A DNA stretch of 20,654 nucleotides from a virus. Positions 6,662 through 14,468 of the stretch are shown one piece after another (the stretch's first letter is position 1; the number at the start of each line of letters is the position of its first letter). The notes under the pieces are model-generated. The model was not told where the DNA came from. It saw only the letters and a program-made list of their open reading frames with translations, and searched no databases. The stretch is from positions 1 through 20,654 of IMG/VR virus record IMGVR_UViG_3300025642_000458; one strand, written 5' to 3'. The position numbers were made by a program, and so were the translations under genes.

Positions 6662-7895
6662 CGAGTTCAAGGCTGCAAGCCTGCTTCCACCCAATGCCAC
6701 ATTGCCTGAACATGCACTGGCGGCAACAAGTGGTTTTGTTGACAAGCTCGATGATCCCATTGGCAATATGTGGGACGCCTGGTCAATCCCGGTTGAAGCG
6801 TTGCCGTTCCTGGCTTGGGCAGTGCGGGTGCCGCTTTGGGATGAGCAGTGGTCCGAGCCGAAGAAACGGTCGATCATTGCCGAAGCGCCCGAGCTGAACA
6901 GATCCAAAGGCTCGGTACATGCCATGCGCCGCTTCGTGGAAATCATGGATGGGCGTGTTGTTGACATTACGTTGCCACCCGAAGGCATTTATGTTTCGGA
7001 AGGTCAAACAGAGGCTGAACGGCTAGCCTGGTTGTCACGCTTTGCAGAGATCCGCATCTATGATCGGCCGGGTGGCGATATCGTTGCCTGGGATTTTGCA
7101 AATCAAGCCTATCTTGATGATGGCCTGGACGAAAGCGGCGCATTTCTGGCCGCCTATGCACCAAAGCCAAAGCGTCGTGCGGTTCTGATCGACGGCACGC
7201 AGCAGGCTGACCTGGAAGTGGTTGAGACCCGCACACATCACCAGGACGGATCAACCCATATTGTCGAAAAACTGTTTGGCTCCGGCTTTTCCGAAGGTGG
7301 TTTCTTCATGGATGAAAACTACCTGAAAGACGTACTTGATATCGCAATGCCAGTGCTGTTTTTGCAGATCGACGCTGGGGTGCCTGGTACGAGGTATGGC
7401 GTTGATGCGCGGCTTGTATCGGGAACGGCTGAACGTGTTGTTCAAACCGGCATAGCCGATGATTTCTTTCTTGATGGTATCGACGGCGCCGGCGGCTATC
7501 TGATGCGCTCAATTGCCGACACGATGATTTATGACAGCTTCCGCCTCTATGACGCGGGTCGGTCAACAGGGCGTTTGCCGAGCGGCTATTGTCTGGGTGA
7601 CCCGGATGTCTTTTCGTTGGCTGCAAATCATGTGCTCATAGACATCGATGCGCGGTTTTCCATTCCGCAAAATGTCACGATCCTGAATGACGGTTTTGTC
7701 AGCAACTATATGTTGCGGGACGATGGGAAACATCGCCAGCGGCTTTTTGATGCGGCCAGCGCCGCCAATCCAACGAGCGACAAGACCCTCGCAAGCACCG
7801 CAATCCACCGGCCTATCCGCTTCTCGGATGGACTGCCTTTCGGCAGTTTCAAGTTTGGCCAAATGTTCAATGCAAAGGAGGCCACGAATGCGTGA
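6654..7895 (+). CDS. I: Tail protein I (P2 gpI family) with long C-terminal extension
   Basis: 413-aa protein. Residues 1 to about 150 match the P2 gpI tail-formation family: LLPPNATLPEHALA at 10-23, WSIPVEALPFLAWAVRVPLWDE at 43-64, and KGSVHAMRR at 85-93. In P2 the protein (about 176 aa) sits at the baseplate periphery and connects to fibres. The remaining roughly 250 residues are an extension that I do not recognise, with Gly/Asp-rich, beta-prone segments (FSEGGFFMDENYL; DDFFLDGIDGAGGYL; LNDGFVSNYML) spaced in a loosely repetitive way. The extension may carry or orient the following DUF4815 and fibre proteins. The gene overlaps gpJ and the next gene by 8 bases each. Confidence 0.87.
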   Translation: MFDEFKAASLLPPNATLPEHALAATSGFVDKLDDPIGNMWDAWSIPVEALPFLAWAVRVPLWDEQWSEPKKRSIIAEAPELNRSKGSVHAMRRFVEIMDGRVVDITLPPEGIYVSEGQTEAERLAWLSRFAEIRIYDRPGGDIVAWDFANQAYLDDGLDESGAFLAAYAPKPKRRAVLIDGTQQADLEVVETRTHHQDGSTHIVEKLFGSGFSEGGFFMDENYLKDVLDIAMPVLFLQIDAGVPGTRYGVDARLVSGTAERVVQTGIADDFFLDGIDGAGGYLMRSIADTMIYDSFRLYDAGRSTGRLPSGYCLGDPDVFSLAANHVLIDIDARFSIPQNVTILNDGFVSNYMLRDDGKHRQRLFDAASAANPTSDKTLASTAIHRPIRFSDGLPFGSFKFGQMFNAKEATNA

Positions 7896-8616
7896 CCAGA
7901 TTATTGTTCGCCCCAATCAACAGCTGCTTGAAGCCGACTTGAATAACATCCAGGGGTTTGTGCAGACCTCAATGGATCATGTTGTGCGCGATGGCCTCGG
8001 CGCGTCCAAGCGCTATGTCGGTTTTACAAGCGCGAAGGCGGGCGTGGCAGAGGTCTCGGTAGAACCCGGTCTGCTCTATCTCGGCGGTCCGGTTCACCGT
8101 GCTGACAGTGTCAAGGAATTTGACGTTATTGGCCAGTTGCCCGTTGCGACAAAGCGCATGGCGGTGATTGTGGGGTGGGGATCAACAAGCGAGGAAGATA
8201 TTGAACGCCGCAATTTTCGCACGGACGTAACGACCAACCTGGTTGAACCTCAAGACGTCGCAATGCGCCGCTCGCGCATAGCCAATATCGACATAGTCTA
8301 TGGTCAGGAAAGCGCATCGCCACAATTGCCGCCCATTGCAGACGGCCTCGTCCACATCGCCACAATCACACTGGCGACAACCGGTGTTGAACTGGTCGAA
8401 ATGAACGATGCGGCCGCGTTGCGTTCGTCAGAGGACATCTATGCTCTGGCCCTGTCCAACGAGGCATGGCGTTTAATTGCCGAACCACTCATGTCGACAA
8501 TCCGGACCGACCTTGCTGCCCTGGCTGAAAGTCTGCGCGGGTCGAGTTCGTCACGGCTGGTCGAGCAATTGACCTATGATGTGGCGGTGCTGAAGGAAAC
8601 GGCAGGCATAGACTAG
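7888..8616 (+). CDS. DUF4815-type tail protein, N-terminal part, ending at in-frame amber codon
   Basis: 242 aa from the ATG at 7888 (MRDQIIVRPNQQLLEADLNN), with AAAGGAGG about 7 nt upstream. The N-terminus and the block SVEPGLLYLGGPVHRAD resemble the DUF4815 virion proteins found near gpI and fibres in Mu-like phages. The frame meets TAG at 8614-8616, but the same frame continues without another stop to 10143, and the text just after the TAG (VSYGADRFL, then RIEEGLRF) is itself typical of this family. So this is the first part of one long gene of about 750 residues, interrupted by a single stop. Whether the stop is a mutation or is read through cannot be told from the sequence. The upstream product alone would lack most of the protein. 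Confidence 0.8.
   Translation: MRDQIIVRPNQQLLEADLNNIQGFVQTSMDHVVRDGLGASKRYVGFTSAKAGVAEVSVEPGLLYLGGPVHRADSVKEFDVIGQLPVATKRMAVIVGWGSTSEEDIERRNFRTDVTTNLVEPQDVAMRRSRIANIDIVYGQESASPQLPPIADGLVHIATITLATTGVELVEMNDAAALRSSEDIYALALSNEAWRLIAEPLMSTIRTDLAALAESLRGSSSSRLVEQLTYDVAVLKETAGID
8614..8616 (+). other. In-frame amber codon splitting the DUF4815 gene
   Basis: TAG lies between GAC and GAT in one otherwise uninterrupted frame running 7888-10143. Other genes here (such as those ending at 4160, 5232 and 10143) use TAG as their true stop, so wholesale TAG recoding is unlikely. One substitution, for example CAG to TAG, would explain it. No in-frame ATG follows until 8749, and its AGGAG is 12 nt away; an earlier in-frame TTG at 8647 has no clear ribosome site. 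Confidence 0.85.
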
Positions 8617-8646
8617 GATGCGGTATCCTATGGCGCGGACCGGTTC

Positions 8647-10143
8647 TTGACCGATGATGAAGCGGATCTGTTGCACGCGCAATCTGATTGCCGGATTGAA
8701 GAAGGCTTGCGCTTTAACTGGGACGGTGTGCAGGAGATTGCGCTTTCCATGTTCAATCCGCTGGATCCGGCCGCCACGGTTGATGCCGGCACCGGAATGA
8801 TGTTGCCCAAATATGGAGAAGTTGCGCGCAACATCATCACCGGTTTTGCCGGTGATATTTCGATAAGCCAATATGCAAGCCAGGAAGTGACACTCACGCA
8901 ACATTCAACGACCCGCACACGCATCCGTTACGGGCAGTCCATGAAAGTCTGCACCAACTCCAATTGGTGGAATTCGGGTATCTATGATCCGGCCACCGGC
9001 ATTTTCCGGCTCGATGGTGAGGTCTGGCAAGTTGACGAGGGCGATCTTGCCGAGGCGGTCGTGAACCACCGCATGATCCGCGTTACCCAGTTTTGGGTTG
9101 ATACCTGGCAAACGCCCTATTGGGAGTTGATCACAACCGAACAGGTCATCAATGGCGCGGTAATCGCCCAGACCGTTTTGAATGCGCAGGGCGGCTGGTA
9201 TCTGGGGTCCGAATTTGAATTCACGACGGTTGCAGCTGATGGCGCTGTCACCATGGCGATTTGCGAAACCATACAGGGTGCGCCCGATATGAGCCGCGTC
9301 ATTGCCTCAGTGACCAAACAGGCGGCCGACTTGAAAACCCGGCCGGCAAAAACCCGGTTTGGCGTGCCGCCAATCTACATGGAACGGGGAAAACGCTATG
9401 CCCGCGTATTGATCACGCAAGGTGGCCACCGTGTGGCCATTGCCGACAAGAATTCCTATCAGGAAGGCACCCTGTTCAGTTCGACCGATGGCGCCTGGTT
9501 TACCGGTGATCTGGACAAGGATCTTGTGTCGGTCGATTACTTCGCCAATTTCGCCAATGCGCGATCCGTTGTCGAATTCAGCTCGATCTCCCTTGCTGGC
9601 GGCATAACAGATCTTGATATGCTTTATGACAGCATAGTGCCTGACGGCACGGAAATCGGTTGGGAAATTCAGCCTGAAGGGCAGGCTGTCTGGTCGCGGC
9701 TTGAAGGTGGGGCACTGCAAAGCCTGCTTTACAACAAACCTGCCCAGGTAAAGCTCCGTGCGGTGTTCAATGGCACGTCGGATGTCCAACCCATGTTGCG
9801 TTTGACAAAAAGCCGGCTGAGGGCAACGCGTTCAAAGGACACGTTTGTTGGTGTCTCCAGTGCGATTGTTTTGCCTGCAGCATCTTCAAACATCACCGTC
9901 ACCAGCTACCTTGAGCATTTTGATGATGGGGATCATACGGCGGTCATCAGCCTGTTTGACGATGGCGATGTAGAGCGGGCCGCTTCAGTAGTCGAGGATC
10001 TTCCGGCCAACAAGGGCATACGCCGCAAGGCCACGTTTGCTCTTGGCGGGGCTACGGCAAGCTTTCGGATCAAACATGCGGCAACAGCTGCATCAGACCT
10101 TGATTTGTTTCACATCAATGAAACCGTTTGGCACGGCTACTAG
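8647..10143 (+). CDS. DUF4815-type tail protein, C-terminal part downstream of the amber codon
   Basis: The open part of the same frame after the amber codon; homology-like text in fact resumes directly at 8617. Near the start, DRFLTDDEADLLHAQ and RIEEGLRF match the DUF4815 pattern, followed by IALSMFNPLDPAATVDAGTGMMLP and RTRIRYG. Later regions are beta-rich with Gly/Asp turns (WYLGSEFEFTTV; YLEHFDDGDHTAVISLFDDGD), suggesting a structural virion protein near the fibres. It has no good start of its own: the TTG at 8647 is the first possible one and lacks a ribosome site, which argues that it belongs to the upstream gene. It is followed within 12 nt by a small gene. If not read through, it is a gene fragment. 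Confidence 0.75.
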   Translation: MTDDEADLLHAQSDCRIEEGLRFNWDGVQEIALSMFNPLDPAATVDAGTGMMLPKYGEVARNIITGFAGDISISQYASQEVTLTQHSTTRTRIRYGQSMKVCTNSNWWNSGIYDPATGIFRLDGEVWQVDEGDLAEAVVNHRMIRVTQFWVDTWQTPYWELITTEQVINGAVIAQTVLNAQGGWYLGSEFEFTTVAADGAVTMAICETIQGAPDMSRVIASVTKQAADLKTRPAKTRFGVPPIYMERGKRYARVLITQGGHRVAIADKNSYQEGTLFSSTDGAWFTGDLDKDLVSVDYFANFANARSVVEFSSISLAGGITDLDMLYDSIVPDGTEIGWEIQPEGQAVWSRLEGGALQSLLYNKPAQVKLRAVFNGTSDVQPMLRLTKSRLRATRSKDTFVGVSSAIVLPAASSNITVTSYLEHFDDGDHTAVISLFDDGDVERAASVVEDLPANKGIRRKATFALGGATASFRIKHAATAASDLDLFHINETVWHGY

Positions 10144-10154
10144 GAGTTTTCGCA

Positions 10155-10313
10155 ATGGCAAAATCAACCTCCACAACAGAAAAGCCGATGCGTGTGCGGA
10201 TGATCGAACCTGCTGAGATCGGTCCGACAAAACTCAAGCCGGGCCGGGTCTATACGGTGAGCGCGCAAGTGCAAAAAGACCTCGGCAAAAAGGCGACCGC
10301 AGCTGATGGCTGA
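10155..10313 (+). CDS. Small hypothetical protein before the tail fibre
   Basis: 52-aa protein from the ATG at 10155 (MAKSTSTTEKPMRVRMIEPAE), with TAGGAG 8 nt upstream; that TAG is the stop of the preceding gene. Family not recognised. After a polar N-terminus it has RVRMIEPAEIGPTKLKPGRVYTVSAQVQKDL, a short beta-turn-beta pattern around a KPG turn that resembles the 60-aa protein at 5243-5425 and the gp35-like protein. It overlaps the fibre gene by 8 bases. A minor virion component or assembly factor is possible; no motif supports anything more specific. Confidence 0.6.
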   Translation: MAKSTSTTEKPMRVRMIEPAEIGPTKLKPGRVYTVSAQVQKDLGKKATAADG

Positions 10314-11316
10314 AAAACTGAAATATTCTGCATTCAACGATGAAACGCAGGAATTCATAGCCCTGCTCAACCGTGTCATGGCCGATATCGCTTTGCGCCT
10401 CGGCGGCATTGAAGAAATCGGCGATGACCTGAAGGAGATTGAACAGCGCTATGGTGTAACGGCACTTGAGCGCATTGATGCTTTGCTCACGCCACTGGTT
10501 GCCGCGATGCAGCAGGCCGTAGCGGACGCCCAGGCTCAGCTTGAGGGCCTTGAAAGCGGCACCGCCACGAACTCCTTGCAACTTGGTGCGCAGCTTCCGG
10601 CATTTTATCTGGCACTCGTCAATGCTGTTGGTGTCCTGGATGTCGCCAACGGCGGTACGGGTGGAACGACGCCTGGCGAGGCGCGCACGGCTCTTGAAGT
10701 GACGCCAGCCAACATCGGCACGATGACGACAGTTGAAATCAACGCGGCCATAACTGCGAGTGTCGATGGACTTGTCGATGGTGCGCCGGGTGCTTTGAAT
10801 GTTCTGTCCGAGCTTGCTGCGGCCATGGGCAATGATCCGAATTTCGCGACCACGGTGACAAATGCCCTGGCTGCCAAGTTGAATGCCAGCATCTACACCG
10901 CAGCGGATGTTCTTGCCAAAGTCCTGGCATCCGGTGGAATGGCGACAACGGCGCATTTCCTGACTGGAGCAGCTGACAAGCTTTTATCTGCAGATGAAGT
11001 TTGGGATGCGGTTGAGCCGGTTGCATTGGCTGACGATGCGACGGTTACCGTTGATCTGAATACGGGAACAAACTTCACGCTGACACTGGTCGCAAATCGC
11101 ACCATCTCGTTCAGTAATACCGGCTTAAAAAAGAATTTCATGATTGAGTTTACGCAGGATGGCGCGGGAAACCGCCAGCCAGCTGTTGATGGAACGGGAA
11201 CATTTGGAGATGCCGGGGTGCCCGATCATCAGACGGGAGCCGGAAAGAAAGACTATTGGTTTGGCACTGTTAGCCCTTCCGGACTTGTCCTTCTGTCGTT
11301 CTGGAAGGGCGCTTGA
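10306..11316 (+). CDS. Putative tail fibre protein
   Basis: 336-aa protein, Ala/Gly/Thr-rich, with an N-terminal helical region that may form a trimeric coiled coil (about residues 35-85). A classic fibre linker, NGGTGGTTPGEART, lies at about 115-128; similar GGTG/TT repeats are common in phage tail fibres. The later part is repetitive and beta-prone (ATVTVDLNTGTNFTLTLVANRTISFSNTG) and the C-terminus ends in LLSFWKGA, a form often seen at fibre tips. By position it replaces P2 gene H. It is followed after one base by a further putative tip protein gene. Expected to bind the host surface; the receptor cannot be inferred. Confidence 0.8.
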   Translation: MAEKLKYSAFNDETQEFIALLNRVMADIALRLGGIEEIGDDLKEIEQRYGVTALERIDALLTPLVAAMQQAVADAQAQLEGLESGTATNSLQLGAQLPAFYLALVNAVGVLDVANGGTGGTTPGEARTALEVTPANIGTMTTVEINAAITASVDGLVDGAPGALNVLSELAAAMGNDPNFATTVTNALAAKLNASIYTAADVLAKVLASGGMATTAHFLTGAADKLLSADEVWDAVEPVALADDATVTVDLNTGTNFTLTLVANRTISFSNTGLKKNFMIEFTQDGAGNRQPAVDGTGTFGDAGVPDHQTGAGKKDYWFGTVSPSGLVLLSFWKGA

Positions 11317-11317
11317 T

Positions 11318-11971
11318 ATGGCGGTCCCTGGGACAATGCCCCAGATGACCGGGTTCGGGAGAAATGGCGCTGGTATAGAGCTGACCTATCTAGACTTTGC
11401 AGAGAGTTTCAACTCAAAAAATATCACTGGCCCTGCCTTGATCCTGGCGGGCGATCTGCTTGTTCACCTGCAATGGAGATACTGGACCGGGAGCACCCCG
11501 ACTGCGGTCGTGCCAACGGGCTTTAGCTCCCTGGTGAATTTTGCCGGCATTGGCAACACGCGCGGGATCATCAGCTTCAAGATTGCTGATGGAAGTGAAG
11601 CCAATGCCGTGATCGCAGGAATGAACTCTCAGCACCAGTCGCAGAACTTCATGATCGTGTCCCGTCCCAGCGCAGCAATCACCGGCATCAACACGACAAC
11701 CTTTGCTGGACAGGGCACAAACAGCGATCCTGACCCACGGGTTATTGCCGCAGCGTCACTGGACCCAGCCAGTATCGGGATGGCCCTATTCTATCATACG
11801 GCATCGCCTGTCATAACGTTCAGCCCTGTCTCAGGAAATACAACCAAAACCGGAAACAATTGCAACACCTACTGGGCCATCCAGAACGGCAGTCCCGTCA
11901 ATATCAGCGTCGACATGAATGATGCGGGCGGCGCGCTGATGATGATTGGTGGCGCGGTCAGCGTCTATTGA
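11318..11971 (+). CDS. Putative tail tip / receptor-binding protein
   Basis: 217 aa from the ATG at 11318 (MAVPGTMPQMTGFGRNGAG), one base after the fibre stop; GGAAGGG lies upstream. The frame is open further 5', but that part overlaps the fibre gene. I do not recognise a defined family. Composition is Gly/Ala/Ser/Thr/Asn-rich with many short strands (LAGDLLVHLQWRYW; SQNFMIVSRPSAAITGINTTTF; MGMALFYHTASPVITFSP-like text) and a hydrophobic C-terminus (GGALMMIGGAVSVY), giving the look of a beta-sandwich. Position directly after the fibre and before a putative assembly protein suggests a virion tip domain. An adhesin-like function is an inference. Confidence 0.65.
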   Translation: MAVPGTMPQMTGFGRNGAGIELTYLDFAESFNSKNITGPALILAGDLLVHLQWRYWTGSTPTAVVPTGFSSLVNFAGIGNTRGIISFKIADGSEANAVIAGMNSQHQSQNFMIVSRPSAAITGINTTTFAGQGTNSDPDPRVIAAASLDPASIGMALFYHTASPVITFSPVSGNTTKTGNNCNTYWAIQNGSPVNISVDMNDAGGALMMIGGAVSVY

Positions 11972-11985
11972 AGAAAGACAGAACA

Positions 11986-12498
11986 ATGGGACAACTCTAC
12001 GCCAAGAATCCGGATGATACGATTGGCGATCTGTGGACGCCGCGTGAAAGGATTGGCGGCATCCAGTATGCCGGATCCATTGCGGCAAAATGGAGCGACG
12101 TGGATCTCGCAGGGATTGGTCTGTTCCGATTGATTGATGCTGGCCCTGTTCCGGCCGGCAAGCAGATAGTCAGCAGCGAGATCGTGTTCAATGGAACATG
12201 TTTTGAGCGGCAAAATACGCTTGAAGATATCCCAGCACCTTTGCCGCAGGACTGTCCTCTGAACCCAGCGCAGTTTGATGCAATCCTCGCATTGCTGGAG
12301 ATCACCATCGAACAGATCGACACAGCGATCGACGCGGCCATATCCGATCCGGTTGATAATGCCTTCGCCAAGGCCAAGGTTCGCAAGGCGACGGCGTATC
12401 GGCGCGACAATGACCTGTTTGGGCTTCTTGCGCCGCTCATTGGTATTACAGACGAGCAGATCGATCAGGCGTGGATGCAGGCAAAAGACTTTCACTAG
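11986..12498 (+). CDS. Putative tail fibre assembly protein
   Basis: 170 aa from the ATG at 11986 (MGQLYAKNPDDTIGDLW), with GAAAGA upstream; an in-frame TTG at 11968 is less likely. The N-terminal half is beta-prone; the C-terminal half is helical and acidic-basic alternating (AILALLEITIEQIDTAIDAAI; KAKVRKATAYRRDNDLF; TDEQIDQAWMQAKDF). Small proteins with helical C-termini just after fibre genes are often fibre-folding chaperones (the place of P2 gene G), which is the basis of the call. No diagnostic motif was found. It ends the baseplate/fibre block; about 195 bp of control DNA follow before the sheath. Confidence 0.5.
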   Translation: MGQLYAKNPDDTIGDLWTPRERIGGIQYAGSIAAKWSDVDLAGIGLFRLIDAGPVPAGKQIVSSEIVFNGTCFERQNTLEDIPAPLPQDCPLNPAQFDAILALLEITIEQIDTAIDAAISDPVDNAFAKAKVRKATAYRRDNDLFGLLAPLIGITDEQIDQAWMQAKDFH

Positions 12499-12694
12499 TT
12501 CGGTGGGTGGCAACTTGCACTGCGTTGCCGGCTCTTTTACAAGAGAGCCAACCACGCGAAATATCCCAATGTCCAAACAATGATGTGTCACTGAGGGTCC
12601 GAATTCGGACCCTCAATTAGTTTTCAACCCTCTTGTAAAACGGTTTTGAAGCCCGCCACTGGCGGCGTCAAACCATATATAAAAGGCTTGGATA
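12499..12694 (+). other. Non-coding control region before the tail sheath operon
   Basis: About 195 bp without a supported gene. It holds a hairpin with GGCTCT and AGAGCC arms (about 12530-12549), the 24-bp perfect palindrome at 12592-12615, a TGTAAAA stretch at 12634-12640 about 33 nt from the palindrome centre that could serve as a -10-like element, a CCGCC/GGCGG mini-hairpin near 12653-12665, and an AT-rich CATATATAAAAGG just before the sheath ribosome site. It probably ends one late transcript and starts another. Confidence 0.55.
12592..12615 (+). promoter_or_regulatory. 24-bp perfect palindrome, copy 2 of the late-operon motif
   Basis: Each arm is TGAGGGTCCGAA and its complement; the core is GGTCCGAATTCGGACC. 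The first 20 nt recur at 374-393 before the head operon with a single change at the centre. The sequence ATTAGTTTT follows, so a factor-independent terminator (10-bp stem, AATT loop) is also possible at this copy. The first copy has no such tail, which favours a protein-binding site shared by two late transcripts. Confidence 0.6.
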
Positions 12695-13930
12695 ATGGCA
12701 CAACTCGGATATCAGCACGGCACTCGCGTTACCCGTGTGCCGGAAGGCACAATCAGTCTTAAGGTAATCGATCAGGCGACGGTCGGCATTGTTGGAACTG
12801 CTCCGGACGCCGACGATGCGCTCTTCCCAGTCGATACGCCCATTGCCCTGACCGGCGACGTGACGCAGATTGAAGCGCTTGGTGCGACCGGCACAATCAA
12901 GGACCAGATCAACAATATGATTCTGGCGTCCGGTGGAACCTATCTGCCGAAAACCGCTATTGTTCGTGTAGCGGAAGGTGTCGACGCGGATGCGACACTG
13001 GCCAATATGGTTGGCGCTGCCGGATCGTTGACCGGGTTTCATGCCTTCAAGTCCTGGTCGTCCGAACTCGGTTTCAAACCCAAAACATATATGGCGCCTG
13101 GCTTTGCCGGTTTGCGGCCCGGTGATGCCGCGAACCCGCTTGTTGCGGCTATGTCGCCCTGGCTGGAACGCCAGCGTGCCATGATGCTGGTTGGTGCGCC
13201 ATCAACCACCAAAGAGGATGCCGTTATATATCGCGATGATACGGGATCGATGTCCGTTGAAATCATTGATCCGCGCGCCCTTGCATCCGATCCGGATACG
13301 GGCCTGCCAATAGCCGTTCCTATTGAGCCGTTTATCATGGGTCTTGGTGTGCGCATCATCCGGGATGGTGACAGTGAAAGCAAAAAACCGGCCGGCTTTT
13401 GGGTGTCCTGGTCAAATGCCGAGATCGGCGGCATTGTCGGTGTAGAGCGACCTGTCAGCTTCGATTACACAGATCCCGATACGGAAAGCCATTTCCTCAA
13501 CGAAAACCGCATCAACACGATTGTCCGTGACAATGGCTGGCGCTACTGGGGCGGGCTTACCGCATCCTCCGATGATGACTGGATGTTTGCAAACGTCGTG
13601 CGCACCCGATACGCGCTGGAAGAAATGGTCGCCCGTGACTTTGCGCCGATTATTGATGCGCCAATGAATGCGCCGCAGGTCATTGCTGCCATTGTGTCGC
13701 TTGACGAAAAGCTGAAGGACTTTCAGCAGGCCGGGGCGATCATCGGCGGCCGGGCCTATTTCCTTCCTGAAGAAAACAGCTCCGGCAATCTCCGCCAGGG
13801 AAAACTGCGCATCGAGTTTGATGCGGAGGAAACACCGCCAATCCATATGTTGGAAGTCGGTTCACACAAGAACATCAAATATTTCGACATTCTGGTTGAC
13901 GACATCGTCCGCGAGCTTGCCAGCGTCTAA
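12695..13930 (+). CDS. FI: Tail sheath protein (P2 FI family)
   Basis: 411-aa contractile sheath subunit; rings of it surround the tube and contract on injection. The N-terminus (HGTRVTRVPEGTISLKVIDQATVGIVGTAPDAD) is typical of P2-like sheaths, as are the APGFAG and LVAAMSPWLERQRAMMLVGAP segments (about residues 130-170). The C-terminal domain has FLNENRINTIVRDNGWRYWGG (about 265-290), the conserved NxxGxxxWG-type element, and VRTRYALEEMVARDFAPIID. Length is close to P2 FI (about 396 aa). The ATG at 12695 has AAAAGG at a good distance. It opens the second tail block behind the palindromic control region. Confidence 0.95.
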   Translation: MAQLGYQHGTRVTRVPEGTISLKVIDQATVGIVGTAPDADDALFPVDTPIALTGDVTQIEALGATGTIKDQINNMILASGGTYLPKTAIVRVAEGVDADATLANMVGAAGSLTGFHAFKSWSSELGFKPKTYMAPGFAGLRPGDAANPLVAAMSPWLERQRAMMLVGAPSTTKEDAVIYRDDTGSMSVEIIDPRALASDPDTGLPIAVPIEPFIMGLGVRIIRDGDSESKKPAGFWVSWSNAEIGGIVGVERPVSFDYTDPDTESHFLNENRINTIVRDNGWRYWGGLTASSDDDWMFANVVRTRYALEEMVARDFAPIIDAPMNAPQVIAAIVSLDEKLKDFQQAGAIIGGRAYFLPEENSSGNLRQGKLRIEFDAEETPPIHMLEVGSHKNIKYFDILVDDIVRELASV

Positions 13931-13959
13931 ACGGCCAGCACTCACAAAGGAGAACGACA

Positions 13960-14463
13960 ATGAAAGATATCGGTCGCGCCTGGTCCGCCTTCATTGAAGA
14001 CAAGGGCAAATTTGCGGAGGCCGCAAGTTACAAGGAACCAGACCTGAAATGGATACGCGAGCAATACGCCGGCGGCGGTGCCATTGCCGAGCGATCCGTT
14101 CCGATGCTGTTGGAAGAGCTGAAATGTGAACTCACAATGTACAATTATGATCCGGATGCCATTGCAGCATTTGGTTTTGCAGTGGGTAGTCCTCAAGCGT
14201 TTCAGTTTCGGCGGGAGCTGTTCGACACTTCAGCGCAGACAACATCGTCGATTGTCGTGCACACACTGGCAACTGTGGATCTTGAATTTCCCGATTGGGA
14301 TCGCAAGAAACTTGAGGGCGTCAAACTGCCGTTGTTTGTGACCACCTATCGTCGTTTCCGTGATGGTGTCCTTGAACTGCATATCGATCCGGAGGGCGGC
14401 ATTATTGATATGGGCGACGGTAATATTCTCGCCGAAACAAATCGTGCCATCGGGCGGAACTGA
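13960..14463 (+). CDS. FII: Major tail tube protein (P2 FII family)
   Basis: 167-aa tube subunit, the inner hexameric tube through which DNA passes. It directly follows the sheath as in P2 and is close to FII in length (about 172 aa). Family features are GKFAEAASYKEPDLKWIREQYAGGG near the N-terminus, the ELKCELTMYNYDPDAIAAFGFAVG block in the middle, and the RFRDGVLELHIDPEGGIIDMGDGNILAETNRAIG C-terminus, which is very typical (EIDxxNxxxxVxGxDxxxxxRxALG in relatives). AGGAG lies 8 nt before the ATG. High expression is expected since hundreds of copies are needed per virion. Confidence 0.93.
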   Translation: MKDIGRAWSAFIEDKGKFAEAASYKEPDLKWIREQYAGGGAIAERSVPMLLEELKCELTMYNYDPDAIAAFGFAVGSPQAFQFRRELFDTSAQTTSSIVVHTLATVDLEFPDWDRKKLEGVKLPLFVTTYRRFRDGVLELHIDPEGGIIDMGDGNILAETNRAIGRN

Positions 14464-14468
14464 TCACC

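Noticed and set aside
8614-8616. Genome-wide reassignment of TAG to an amino acid
   Set aside because: Several other genes in the window end in TAG exactly where their families end (for example at 4160, 5232, 10143, 17147), so TAG is a functional stop here.
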